Assembly (NCBI GenBank): GCA_944332645.1
Contig: CALVKK010000006.1
Coordinates: forward strand, 1 to 21,685
DNA from: an uncultured Bacilli bacterium
GTDB taxonomy: Bacteria > Bacillota_I > Bacilli_A > RF39 > UBA660
Reading direction: 5' to 3'
Length of the DNA stretch: 21,685 nucleotides
Shown: positions 7,878 to 15,509 of the stretch, piece after piece
How the letters are laid out: the number at the start of each line of letters is the position of its first letter
How positions within the stretch are numbered: position 1 is the stretch's first letter
The notes under the pieces: model-generated
Seen by the model: only the letters and a program-made list of their open reading frames with translations
Database searches by the model: none
What the model was told of the DNA's origin: nothing
Position numbers and translations under genes: made by a program

Positions 7878-9290
7878 CTAATTTTTATTTAATATATTTG
7901 TTAAACATTTTTTTACTTCTTCAAGATCAGAAAATTCAATAATTTTGTCTTTTAATATTTGGTAGTTATCGCTACCTTTACCAATAATTAAAACAATGTC
8001 ATTTTCTCTAGCCATATTGATGGCTTTTTTTATGGCTTCACTACGATCTAAAATTATTTCATAATTTTTGTAATCTTTGACATCACTTATTAAATCATTA
8101 GCAATATCCATAGGATCTTCTCCACGAGGATCTTGACTAGTTACAATCGCATAATCACAGTTAGTAATAACATTATAGCCCTTACTTGATCGTTTACTTT
8201 TATCTCTTTCTCCTGGTTCAGAAAAAACAACGATCAATTTGTTGTGTTCAAGACCATTCATAAATTGCAATAGGTTATTAATTCCATTAGGAGTATGAGC
8301 ATAGTCGACGATAACTTTGAAATCTTGACCCAAATCGATATTTTCTAAACGGCCACTTACTTTTAAGTTCTTAATATTTTTAATTAACTCTTGTAGTTCA
8401 TAGCCTAGGGATACTAAAGCTAATAAAGCTGCACATAGATTGTAAACATTAAACAAAGCAATTAAAGGGCTTTCAATTTCATATTGCTTATTTTGATAAA
8501 CGATTTTAAAAGTTGTTTTATCATGATCTAATTTAACATCTTTAAAATATAAATCGTTATTACTATCTTGACCATAAGTATATATTTTCGAACAATGTTT
8601 AGCTACTTCAGAAAAATGTTCATCCTCCTTATTTAAAATACAAGGGCCTTTAGTATTATCAAATAATTTGCATTTGCATGCAATATAATTTTCTAAAGTT
8701 TTATGAGTATTTAAGTGTTCTTTAGTAATGTTAGTTAAAATACTACAATCAAATTCAATACCCGCTACGCGATCATAGTATAAAGCTTCACTAGATACTT
8801 CCATGCTAACTGTTTTAATTTCATTTTTCACCATATTAGCAAAAAGGGGAATTGTTTTATCCAAATTAGGAGTAGTATTACTAGTTTTTTCTTTATAATC
8901 GTTATAAGAAATTCCATTTGTTCCAATATAGGCACAATTATTTATGAGTTGATATATTATTGTAGCAACGGTGGTTTTACCGTCAGTCCCAGTGACTCCA
9001 ATCATGGTTAATTTGCGAGTAGGATAATTGTAAAATTTATTAATTATATCGATAAAAATTTGATTAGGATTATCGACTTTAATAATAGGGACACTCTTTT
9101 TGCCTACATCATTCTTAACGATAATAGCACTGGCACCTTTTTTTATAGCATCATCGATAAATAAATGACGATCCATGGTTTTGCTGTCGATACATATAAA
9201 TAGATCACCCTTTTTTATATTGACAGAATTAGTTTTAATACCAGTTACAATAATATCGTATGGGCAATCGATCAATTCGTTTAATTTCAT
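7878..9290 (-). CDS. Divergent MurE-type ligase (UDP-MurNAc-tripeptide synthetase paralogue)
   Basis: This 470-residue protein has the three-domain Mur ligase layout: N-terminal domain with IKKGDLFICID (27-36), P-loop TGTDGKTT at 100-107, SNTTP near 137-141, EHLNTHKTLENY at 191-202, the Lys of YIACK (206) expected to be carbamylated, GRLENID at 313-319 and VDYAHTP at 328-334. The motif that reads the third amino acid is QDPR (386-389) rather than DNPR (meso-DAP type) or DNPA (Lys type), the usual GKGHE is GKGSD (437-441), and the usual CGGDRD is SEPGERD (357-363). It probably adds an amino acid to UDP-MurNAc-dipeptide or a related substrate, with a specificity that cannot be read off. Its ATG overlaps the amidase stop (ATGA), so the two are co-translated. 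A canonical MurE lies divergently upstream. Confidence 0.85.
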   Translation of the reverse strand: MKLNELIDCPYDIIVTGIKTNSVNIKKGDLFICIDSKTMDRHLFIDDAIKKGASAIIVKNDVGKKSVPIIKVDNPNQIFIDIINKFYNYPTRKLTMIGVTGTDGKTTVATIIYQLINNCAYIGTNGISYNDYKEKTSNTTPNLDKTIPLFANMVKNEIKTVSMEVSSEALYYDRVAGIEFDCSILTNITKEHLNTHKTLENYIACKCKLFDNTKGPCILNKEDEHFSEVAKHCSKIYTYGQDSNNDLYFKDVKLDHDKTTFKIVYQNKQYEIESPLIALFNVYNLCAALLALVSLGYELQELIKNIKNLKVSGRLENIDLGQDFKVIVDYAHTPNGINNLLQFMNGLEHNKLIVVFSEPGERDKSKRSSKGYNVITNCDYAIVTSQDPRGEDPMDIANDLISDVKDYKNYEIILDRSEAIKKAINMARENDIVLIIGKGSDNYQILKDKIIEFSDLEEVKKCLTNILNKN

Positions 9291-11026
9291 TTTTTCACCT
9301 TCTTAACTATAATTGCTGCAATTAGTGTTCCCAATATCAAGATAATATAATTACTTTTATTATTAATTGCTTGTTCAGCTGTTAAGTTTTGTTCATTATA
9401 TTTGTTCATTAAGGCAGTAATTGTATCAATATTGCCATCAAAATTGATAAAATAATTTAAAACTTCTTTATTAATGTTTTCATACTTTGAATCATCTTTG
9501 TATTGCTCATAATAATCAATTAAATTATTAATTTCTTCAGGTATTTCATAAAGACTAGGTGCAATACTAGGAGTATGATAATAGTTGTTTAAGCTTTCAT
9601 AAGCGCTAGCAATTTGATAGATTACTTTTTCATTGTTAGCTTGAGCCATTATCTCCATTCCATAGGGTAAATCGTTATAAAATCCCATTAAAATACTCAT
9701 GGCTGGGAAACCAATTAAAGGGGCAGTATCAGAACTAGGAGTATGAATTTTTAAATATTTAGATTCTTCGACTGTATAAAGTTCAGTTTTTAAAGTAGGA
9801 TAAATAATGGCATCAATATCATTATTTTCAAATCTATTATTTGCAACATTTATATTATTATTGCGTTTATTTATATAATTTTGATAAGAATCGGTTAGTT
9901 TATAGTCGTGGTTGCAATAATAACCATTGTATCCTTCAATATATTGGGTATAACCACCATTTTTAATTAAATCATCTAAACTTTTAATTTTACTCGAAGT
10001 GTTTTGAATATATTGATTAAAATTATAACACATAGTAGTCGCATCGAATTGATAATTCAAGTAAAAATTATCAAGATAAATTATTTCAGCTCCTAGCTTT
10101 TCTAGATCAGCTATTGCATCATTCATCATATCATAGACAAATTGATCGGTTTTACCATAAGCAACACTAGTACTATTAGTATTAGGATTCATAAAATTTT
10201 TTATAACAGCAATTCTAATTCCTTCTAAAGAATCACTTAAATAGTCTTCATATTTTACATCACTGTTATCAATTAGGTCTAGAACAATCGCGTTATCACT
10301 AACATATTTAGTAATAACACCAACTACATCTCGTGTTTCTTCAAACTTTATTACGCCATCAGTACTAACTAAATCAAATGTTGGTCTTATTCCAACGACA
10401 CCATTAGCACTACTAGGGACTCTAACAGAACTACCAGTATCAGTACCGAGTGCGAAAACAGCTAAATTACTGGCGACACTAACCGCACTACCACCTGAAG
10501 ATCCATAAGAAGAATAGTTAGTATTATAAGCATTGTAAGTATCGCCAAAACTACTATGAGTATAAGCTGCATTAAAAGCAAATTCATCCATGTTAGCTTT
10601 AGCAATAATAATAGCACCATTATCAATTAGTTTTTGAACCACACTGGCATTTTCATATGGATAAGAATCAAGTAGGCCACTAGCACCATTAGTCGTTGGC
10701 ATGCCTTTAACATCGATATTATCTTTAACAATAACAGGTAATCCATGAATTAAGCTCCTTCTTCCATTTTCTTGATATTCTAGATCTAACTGTTTAGCTT
10801 GTTCCAAAGCGTTTTCATTAATTGTAATTAAGGCATTGTATTGTTCATTATAAGCTTCGATTCGATCAAGATATAATTTGACAATCTTTTCGTAGTTTAA
10901 ATAACCTTTATCTACATATTCCTGAATTTCATAAATAGTTAATTCATTAATATCAATAATTGCTTGTTCCAATGCTATAGTTTTAAGAGGAAAAAACAAA
11001 ATAAGACAAAATATGAATTTTTTCAT
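9287..11026 (-). CDS. Secreted, C-terminally membrane-anchored amidase-signature enzyme
   Basis: This 579-residue protein starts with a signal peptide (MKKFIFCLILFFPLKTIALE) and ends with a hydrophobic segment (about 559-574) followed by KKVKK, so the catalytic part should face outside and be tethered at its C-terminus. The amidase-signature triad is complete: Lys 101 in IVKDNID, cis-Ser 176 in GSSGGSA, and nucleophile Ser 200 in GTDTGSSVRVPSS. The spacings (75 and 24 residues) match GatA and relatives. Such enzymes hydrolyse amide bonds. Export rules out the GatA tRNA role; a peptide, peptidoglycan or amide substrate outside the cell is inferred. The ribosome site is TGGTGG before the ATG. 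It is coupled by ATGA to the MurE paralogue and diverges from the canonical murE across about 65 bases. Confidence 0.88.
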   Translation of the reverse strand: MKKFIFCLILFFPLKTIALEQAIIDINELTIYEIQEYVDKGYLNYEKIVKLYLDRIEAYNEQYNALITINENALEQAKQLDLEYQENGRRSLIHGLPVIVKDNIDVKGMPTTNGASGLLDSYPYENASVVQKLIDNGAIIIAKANMDEFAFNAAYTHSSFGDTYNAYNTNYSSYGSSGGSAVSVASNLAVFALGTDTGSSVRVPSSANGVVGIRPTFDLVSTDGVIKFEETRDVVGVITKYVSDNAIVLDLIDNSDVKYEDYLSDSLEGIRIAVIKNFMNPNTNSTSVAYGKTDQFVYDMMNDAIADLEKLGAEIIYLDNFYLNYQFDATTMCYNFNQYIQNTSSKIKSLDDLIKNGGYTQYIEGYNGYYCNHDYKLTDSYQNYINKRNNNINVANNRFENNDIDAIIYPTLKTELYTVEESKYLKIHTPSSDTAPLIGFPAMSILMGFYNDLPYGMEIMAQANNEKVIYQIASAYESLNNYYHTPSIAPSLYEIPEEINNLIDYYEQYKDDSKYENINKEVLNYFINFDGNIDTITALMNKYNEQNLTAEQAINNKSNYIILILGTLIAAIIVKKVKK

Positions 11027-11091
11027 GCTACCACCAAATATATTTTACCACACTTTTTAGCTATTTGAATAAAATATAGTGGGTGATTAAA

Positions 11092-12405
11092 TTGAATATT
11101 AAAGATGATTCACGAAAAATAAAAAAAGGAGATACCTTCATAGCTCTGAAAAAAGAGAATGATGGTCATGATTACATTTTGGATGCCATTAACAATGGAG
11201 CTGCTAAGATTATTGCTGAACACGGAAATTATGAGGTTGAAACTATGATTGTTTCTGACACTCATAAGTACTTGGTGGATTATTTATATGAAAATTATTA
11301 TGATAAGATCAAAAAATTAAAATTAATTGGTATGACAGGAACTAATGGCAAAACGACAACTTGTTTTTTGATATATCAAGCATTAAATAAATTGAATATT
11401 AAGTGTGCTTATATTGGTACAATCGGTTTTTATTTAGATAAAAAGGTAAGAAATCTTAATAATACTACGCCTGATATTTTAGAAATATATGAGTTGTTGT
11501 TGGAGTGTTTAGAAAATGGAGTAGAGTATGTTGTAATGGAGTGTAGTAGTCAAGCCTTGGCAATGCATCGTTTGGATCGATTAAAGTTTAATTATGGTAT
11601 TTTTTCTAATATTACGGAAGATCATTTAGACTATCATAAGACAATGGATGATTATGTTAAAGCAAAACAAATTTTATTTTCTAATGTGACTTTCAAAACT
11701 TTTGTCAATTATGATGATCCATATAAAGAATATTTTATGAGGGAAAATAGTGTAACTTACGGTTTAAATGGTGGTGATTATCATTTAAAAGATTATGAAA
11801 TTACATTGAATGGAAGTACTTTTAAAGTTAATGGAATCAGTTATAAAACTAAATTAATTGGGAAACATAATTTGTATAATGTATTAGTTGTAATTTCATT
11901 TTTAAGTGAATTAAATTTGGATTCACAAATTGTTAGTGAGCTAACTTGTCCTCCAGGCAGAATGGATATGATTAGTAAAGATGGAAATTTAGTTATTGTC
12001 GATTACGCTCATACTCCTGATGCAGTTGAAAAGATAATTGATACAGTAAGAGAATTAAATCCTAATAAAATTATTACAATAATTGGCTGTGGTGGGGATC
12101 GAGATAGTTTTAAGCGTCCAATTATGAGTCATTTAGCTTGTACTGGTAGTGATTATGTTATTTTTACTAATGACAATCCTCGTGGAGAAAATCCTAATAA
12201 TATAATTTCTGATATGTTACATAATCTTGACAAATATAACTATGAAATTATTTTAAATCGGAAGAAAGCAATTATAAAGGGTATACAAATGTTAGATAAA
12301 AATGATATACTATTATTATTAGGAAAAGGACATGAAAATTATCAAATTATCGATGGCGTAAAATATGATTTTGATGACCGTAAAATAGTACTAGAAAATA
12401 TATAA
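11092..12405 (+). CDS. murE: UDP-N-acetylmuramoyl-L-alanyl-D-glutamate ligase, probable meso-DAP type
   Basis: This is a 437-residue cytosolic Mur ligase. The P-loop TGTNGKTT lies at residues 82-89, then NNTTPD, the HLDYHKTMDDY block near 178-188 with the AK carbamylation Lys just after, GRMD near 289, VDYAHTPD near 304-311, CGGDRD near 333-338, DNPR at 361-364 and GKGHENYQ from 411. DNPR is the established signature for meso-diaminopimelate addition, so the wall is probably DAP-based. The start is taken as TTG at 11092 because GGTGAT (11082-11087) lies just upstream in the same setting as in nifJ (GGTGATTAAC-ATG); the in-frame GTG at 11083 would sit inside that ribosome site. mraY follows 14 bases after the stop, so both form an operon. 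Confidence 0.93.
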   Translation: MNIKDDSRKIKKGDTFIALKKENDGHDYILDAINNGAAKIIAEHGNYEVETMIVSDTHKYLVDYLYENYYDKIKKLKLIGMTGTNGKTTTCFLIYQALNKLNIKCAYIGTIGFYLDKKVRNLNNTTPDILEIYELLLECLENGVEYVVMECSSQALAMHRLDRLKFNYGIFSNITEDHLDYHKTMDDYVKAKQILFSNVTFKTFVNYDDPYKEYFMRENSVTYGLNGGDYHLKDYEITLNGSTFKVNGISYKTKLIGKHNLYNVLVVISFLSELNLDSQIVSELTCPPGRMDMISKDGNLVIVDYAHTPDAVEKIIDTVRELNPNKIITIIGCGGDRDSFKRPIMSHLACTGSDYVIFTNDNPRGENPNNIISDMLHNLDKYNYEIILNRKKAIIKGIQMLDKNDILLLLGKGHENYQIIDGVKYDFDDRKIVLENI

Positions 12406-12419
12406 TTGGAGATGATGAT

Positions 12420-13409
12420 GTGTTAATTTTAGCAAAAGCGGTACTAGCGTTTATGATAGGTTTTATATTATCAATTATATTTGGAGTTGTTTTAATACCA
12501 CTACTTAGAAAAATGAAAATAAAACAAACTGTCAGCGCTTTTTTATCTAAACATAAAACAAAAGATGGAACACCGACAATGGGTGGATTAATATTTATCG
12601 TTCCCACCATTATATCAGTTGTGATTTTACTTTTAATGAATAAGTTAGAGATGACTTATAATTTGGCGATAGTAATTTTTGTTTTCTTAGCATACGCTTT
12701 ACTAGGTTTTATAGATGATTATTTAATAATTAAGCGACATAATAATATCGGATTGACTGAATTTCAGAAATTACTTGGGCAAATTATTATTGCTATTATA
12801 TTTTTCATTTTATTCATGAAAGGTGGAAGAGAGCCAGTTTTAGAAATTTATACTTTTGGAGTTTCAATTAATTTAGGTTGGTTTTATTGGTTATTAATTT
12901 TACTTATGTTAGTAGCAACAGCTAACGCTGTTAATATAACCGATGGACTAGATGGTTTAGCTGGTGGTTTATCGTCAATCGCATTTTTAGCTTTTGGAAT
13001 GATTGCTTGGGCTTCTCTTGGAATTGAAGGTAATGAGGACATTGGTGTTTTCTGTTTCATCTTAGTTGGTGCTTTGATTGCTTTTTGTTTTTTTAACACA
13101 TATCCGGCCAAGGTTTTTATGGGCGATACGGGGTCTTTAGCATTAGGTGGAACACTAGCAGCTGTTTCGATTGTTTCAAGTCATGAATTAACGCTTTTAG
13201 TAGTAGCTGGAGTATTTGTGATTGAAACTTTGGTTTGCATAATTCAAAGGTTATCGGTTCGTTTTACCGGTAAAAGAGTGTTCCTGATGACGCCTTTGCA
13301 TCATCATTTTGAAAAATTAGGTTGGCAAGAAAGAGATGTTGTTAAAATGTTTTGGTTTTTCGGAATAGTTTTAGCCGCATTAGCAATTTTATGGGGTGTT
13401 TGGATATAG
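12420..13409 (+). CDS. mraY: Phospho-N-acetylmuramoyl-pentapeptide-transferase
   Basis: This 329-residue integral membrane enzyme has about ten hydrophobic segments and the usual length of the family. Motifs seen are KTKDGTPTMGG at 46-56, FIDDYL with the Asp pair at 99-100, NITDGLDGLAGG at 172-183, FMGDTGS at 233-239 and PLHHHFEKLGW at 292-302. It transfers phospho-MurNAc-pentapeptide from UDP to undecaprenyl phosphate and makes lipid I at the cytosolic face of the membrane. The GTG start has GGAG at 12408-12411 upstream. It follows murE closely, but murD and later dcw-cluster genes are absent; a terminator follows directly, so the usual cluster is split in this genome. Confidence 0.97.
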   Translation: MLILAKAVLAFMIGFILSIIFGVVLIPLLRKMKIKQTVSAFLSKHKTKDGTPTMGGLIFIVPTIISVVILLLMNKLEMTYNLAIVIFVFLAYALLGFIDDYLIIKRHNNIGLTEFQKLLGQIIIAIIFFILFMKGGREPVLEIYTFGVSINLGWFYWLLILLMLVATANAVNITDGLDGLAGGLSSIAFLAFGMIAWASLGIEGNEDIGVFCFILVGALIAFCFFNTYPAKVFMGDTGSLALGGTLAAVSIVSSHELTLLVVAGVFVIETLVCIIQRLSVRFTGKRVFLMTPLHHHFEKLGWQERDVVKMFWFFGIVLAALAILWGVWI

Positions 13410-13432
13410 CTGTCGATTTATCGACAGTTTTT
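13410..13432 (+). terminator. Intrinsic terminator after murE-mraY
   Basis: CTGTCGA (13410-13416) pairs with TCGACAG (13421-13427) around a TTTA loop and is followed by TTTTT. It begins on the base after the mraY stop codon and separates the wall genes from the sporulation genes. Confidence 0.85.
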
Positions 13433-13445
13433 AAATGAATAAATA

Positions 13446-13473
13446 ACATAAAAACCATAATTACTCATATATT
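13446..13473 (+). promoter_or_regulatory. Possible sigma-E-like sporulation promoter of yabP-yabQ
   Basis: CATATATT (13466-13473) differs by one base from the Bacillus sigma-E -10 consensus CATACAnT, and ACATAAA (13446-13452) lies 13 bases upstream as a weak -35 match. yabP is controlled by sigma-E in B. subtilis, which makes this reading reasonable. In AT-rich DNA a chance match is quite possible. Confidence 0.3.
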
Positions 13474-13492
13474 TTATTAAAGGAGGCTAATT

Positions 13493-13774
13493 ATGGACAA
13501 GATGGAAACGATTGCTAGTTTAAATCATAATATAACAATAAACGAAAGAAAAAATATAATCATAAGTGGCGTAAAAAAAATAGATAGTTTTGATAATGAA
13601 GAATTTTTGTTGGAAACAACAATGGGTAATATCGTTATCAAAGGTAACGAACTGGAAATAATTAAGTTAGATACTTATCAGGGCAGTGTTTCAATAAAAG
13701 GAGTGATAGTTAGCTTAAGTTACGTTGACAGTAATAAAAAAGAAGAAGGAGTATTCAGTAAATTGTTTAAATGA
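13493..13774 (+). CDS. yabP: Sporulation protein YabP
   Basis: This 93-residue protein belongs to the YabP/YqfC family. The core SFDNEEFLLETTMGNIVIKG (residues 32-51), the later VSIKG strand and the C-terminal FSKLFK match what is known of B. subtilis YabP closely, including the end of the protein. YabP is needed for spore cortex formation in the mother cell. The ATG follows a strong AGGAGG (13481-13486) by 6 bases. The stop overlaps the start of yabQ by ATGA, and divIC follows, which is the same gene order as in B. subtilis. Its presence is good evidence that the organism has, or recently had, a sporulation pathway. Confidence 0.93.
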   Translation: MDKMETIASLNHNITINERKNIIISGVKKIDSFDNEEFLLETTMGNIVIKGNELEIIKLDTYQGSVSIKGVIVSLSYVDSNKKEEGVFSKLFK

Positions 13775-14055
13775 TGAACTTAAAAACACAGATTATAACT
13801 TTTTTGTTTTCCATTTTTTTTGGGTTATTTTTTTCTTCTTTGATTGATATATTTTATAACAAGAAAAAATTATTTAATACAATTATTATTTTTTTAATAA
13901 CACTTTTAAGTTCTTTAGCTTATTTTTTCGTTTTGTTAAAATTAAATAATGCTATAATTCATCCATACTATATAATTGCTTTTGTAGTTGGATTTTTGTT
14001 AGAAATTGTAATCAAAAAAATCCTCAAAAGATTTGTATTATTATTAAAAAAATGA
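13771..14055 (+). CDS. yabQ: Short YabQ-like spore cortex membrane protein
   Basis: This 94-residue hydrophobic protein has about three membrane segments (roughly 6-26, 36-58 and 66-84) and a basic C-terminal tail. The N-terminal TQIITFLFSIFFGLFFSSLIDIF has the pattern of YabQ, a membrane protein needed for cortex synthesis. Sequence evidence is modest because the protein is hydrophobic and about half the length of the B. subtilis protein, so the call leans on its place between yabP and divIC. The start may be ATG at 13771 (overlapping the yabP stop) or the next ATG at 13774. The 3' end contains the promoter of divIC. Confidence 0.8.
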   Translation: MMNLKTQIITFLFSIFFGLFFSSLIDIFYNKKKLFNTIIIFLITLLSSLAYFFVLLKLNNAIIHPYYIIAFVVGFLLEIVIKKILKRFVLLLKK

Positions 14056-14061
14056 TATAAT
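14033..14061 (+). promoter_or_regulatory. Sigma-A-like promoter of divIC, inside yabQ
   Basis: TTGTAT (14033-14038), 17 bases, then TATAAT (14056-14061) preceded by TGA (extended -10). The -35 lies in the last codons of yabQ and the -10 just after its stop, 18 bases before the divIC start. This would let divIC be made in growing cells independently of yabPQ. Confidence 0.65.
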
Positions 14062-14078
14062 CTTTATGGAGGCTAGAT

Positions 14079-14498
14079 ATGAAAAATAGGGTTTCAAAAA
14101 AATCAAAAAGACGATTAATGATTTTTGGAATTCTTTCCATTGTTGCGATATTTTATTTTTTTGTAACGCTAATCGGCTATACATATAGTTATATTTCATT
14201 GAAGCAAGAAGAATCAAAATTAAAATCAGAATTATTGGCATTACAAGATGAAAAAGCTAATTTAAAAATTGAAATTGAAAAGTTGAATGACCCTGAATAT
14301 GTGGCTAGGTATGCAAAAGAGAACTATTTGTATTCATCTGATGGCGAATATGTCATCAAAATTGATTCAAAAGAAATAGAGCAACCAGTGGAAGTGAAGA
14401 ATAATCAATTATTATATATAATGATTGGTGGTTTATCATTATTTGCTATTTTAATTTTATTTGTTAAAATTAGAAAGAAAAACAGTTCAAAGAGATGA
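14079..14498 (+). CDS. divIC: Septum formation initiator DivIC (FtsB family), with an extra C-terminal membrane segment
   Basis: This 139-residue protein has a basic N-terminus, a membrane segment at about 14-34, a coiled coil at about 38-70 (EESKLKSELLALQDEKANLK), and the DPEYVARYAKENYLYSSDGE block at 71-90 typical of DivIC/FtsB. DivIC forms a complex with FtsL and DivIB at the division septum and controls wall synthesis there. A second hydrophobic stretch at about 111-130 followed by KIRKKNSSKR is unusual, since family members cross the membrane once; it would bring the C-terminus back into the cytosol. The ATG follows GGAGG. The stop codon lies inside a hairpin shared with lemA. Confidence 0.9.
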   Translation: MKNRVSKKSKRRLMIFGILSIVAIFYFFVTLIGYTYSYISLKQEESKLKSELLALQDEKANLKIEIEKLNDPEYVARYAKENYLYSSDGEYVIKIDSKEIEQPVEVKNNQLLYIMIGGLSLFAILILFVKIRKKNSSKR

Positions 14499-14506
14499 AC
14501 TGTTTT
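14479..14506. terminator. Bidirectional terminator between divIC and lemA
   Basis: AAAACAGTTCA (14479-14489) pairs with TGAACTGTTTT (14496-14506) around a 6-base loop. The two arms end in A and T runs, so it can stop transcripts from both sides. The divIC stop (14496-14498) and the lemA stop (complement of 14505-14507) both lie in the 3' arm, an economical convergent junction. Confidence 0.82.
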
Positions 14507-15050
14507 ATAATTTAAAGTCATTAATGATGTCATCATTCATATTTTTGCCATCAAAGTAAGTTTTTTCTTTATATTTTAGCATAATTGCTACTATATTGCT
14601 AGGGAATTTTTTTGTTAGTTTGTTATATTCAGTAATTGTATCATTATAGTACTTCCTTAAGGCATTAATTTCGTGTTCACTATCGTCCAGTGCGGATTCT
14701 ATTTTCACTAGACTATCAACCTTTTCTAATTCAGGATAGTTTTCCTTATAATAGTTAAATTCATTGATTGCTTCATATAGTTGGCGATCTAAATCGAAAT
14801 TTGATAGTTTGCGACTTCTTAATTTGACTATTAATTCTAAAACTTCTCCTTCAATTTTTGTGTTACCTTTAATAATGTTAATTGATTTATTTAAAAGATC
14901 GAATCTTTTTCTTAAAGTTGTATCTATATTTGCTTCGGCTTCATTTATTTTAATTATTAAACTTTGATATTTATTATACGTGTTTACATACCAAATTAAA
15001 ATTAAACATATAATAATCAAAATGATTAATACTGTAAAAACTACGTTCAT
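14505..15050 (-). CDS. lemA: LemA family membrane protein
   Basis: This 181-residue protein has one N-terminal membrane segment (about residues 2-22) followed by a long helical domain. The start of that domain, YNKYQSLIIKINEAEANIDT (25-44), with TLRKRFDLLNKSINIIKG next, matches the LemA pattern (YN-x-L, then I-D-x-x-L-x-x-R-x-D-L). LemA proteins present helical bundles near the membrane; their biochemical role is not well defined. The start has GGTGAG upstream. A promoter at 15068-15096 overlaps the end of gerQ, and the gene converges with divIC on a shared terminator. Confidence 0.88.
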   Translation of the reverse strand: MNVVFTVLIILIIICLILIWYVNTYNKYQSLIIKINEAEANIDTTLRKRFDLLNKSINIIKGNTKIEGEVLELIVKLRSRKLSNFDLDRQLYEAINEFNYYKENYPELEKVDSLVKIESALDDSEHEINALRKYYNDTITEYNKLTKKFPSNIVAIMLKYKEKTYFDGKNMNDDIINDFKL

Positions 15051-15067
15051 TTATACTCACCATGTAA

Positions 15068-15096
15068 ATTATAGCAAATATTTTATATAAAATCAA
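15068..15096 (-). promoter_or_regulatory. Sigma-A-like promoter of lemA
   Basis: On the minus strand TTGATT (15096-15091), a 17-base spacer and TATAAT (15073-15068) preceded by TGC (extended -10) lie 17 bases before the lemA start. The -35 overlaps the gerQ stop codon, so lemA can be expressed apart from gerQ. Confidence 0.65.
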
Positions 15097-15440
15097 TTAT
15101 TTGGATAAAATTCGGAACTGTAATTAATTGGTTCATCAAATGATATATAATCAACATAGATCATTAATAACATCTGCCAAACTCCATTTGAAGGATCACT
15201 CAATATTATATGATCTCTTCCAGATTGTTCGATTATGCCAGTAAATTCTAAATCCCGCCATTCATTAGAATCAGGAAAAGTTTGATGGATCCTAACTTTT
15301 TTTCCTTTGTTCAATCTTAAAATATTTTCGATATAGGATTGTTCGGCAGGCAGTTGCATTTGTTGATAGTTAGTATTTTGTGGTGGGGTAGTTGATTTTA
15401 CGTAGAGGGGTTGCCCACTGTACTGATTATAATAATTCAT
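15093..15440 (-). CDS. gerQ: Spore coat protein GerQ (YwdL)
   Basis: This is a 115-residue protein. The N-terminal 30 residues are rich in Gln, Asn, Pro and Tyr. From residue about 31 the GerQ core begins: PAEQSYIENILRLNKGKK, later SNEWRDLEFTGIIEQSGRDH, IILSDP, and YVDYISFDEPINY. In B. subtilis GerQ is a coat protein needed for normal germination, placing the cortex hydrolase CwlJ and being cross-linked by a transglutaminase. The protein here is shorter in the N-terminal variable region than the B. subtilis one. The ATG at 15440 is used because GGAG lies just upstream; an in-frame GTG at 15455 would itself overlap that ribosome site. It supports spore formation together with yabPQ. Confidence 0.92.
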   Translation of the reverse strand: MNYYNQYSGQPLYVKSTTPPQNTNYQQMQLPAEQSYIENILRLNKGKKVRIHQTFPDSNEWRDLEFTGIIEQSGRDHIILSDPSNGVWQMLLMIYVDYISFDEPINYSSEFYPNN

Positions 15441-15465
15441 AAAATCTCCTTTCACATAAAATATA

Positions 15466-15494
15466 TTAAATAAAAGAAAGATTTATGATATAAT
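15466..15494 (+). promoter_or_regulatory. Probable promoter of the pduL-like gene
   Basis: TATAAT (15489-15494) with TGA before it (extended -10) lies 15 bases before the ATG; TTAAAT (15466-15471) is a weak -35 at 17 bases. It lies divergent to gerQ in a short intergenic gap. Confidence 0.5.
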
Positions 15495-15509
15495 TATAGG
15501 GGTGATAGT

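Noticed and set aside
11027..11091. Promoters for the divergent amidase and murE genes
   Set aside because: Several weak -10-like words (TAAAAT, TATAGT) occur but none has a convincing -35, so no promoter is listed although one must exist in this gap.
11083..11091. GTG at 11083 as the murE start
   Set aside because: It lies inside the GGTGAT ribosome site; TTG at 11092 has the right spacing and the same context as nifJ.
12347..12610. Minus-strand open frame across the murE-mraY junction
   Set aside because: It is antisense to conserved genes, has no ribosome site and no known family pattern.
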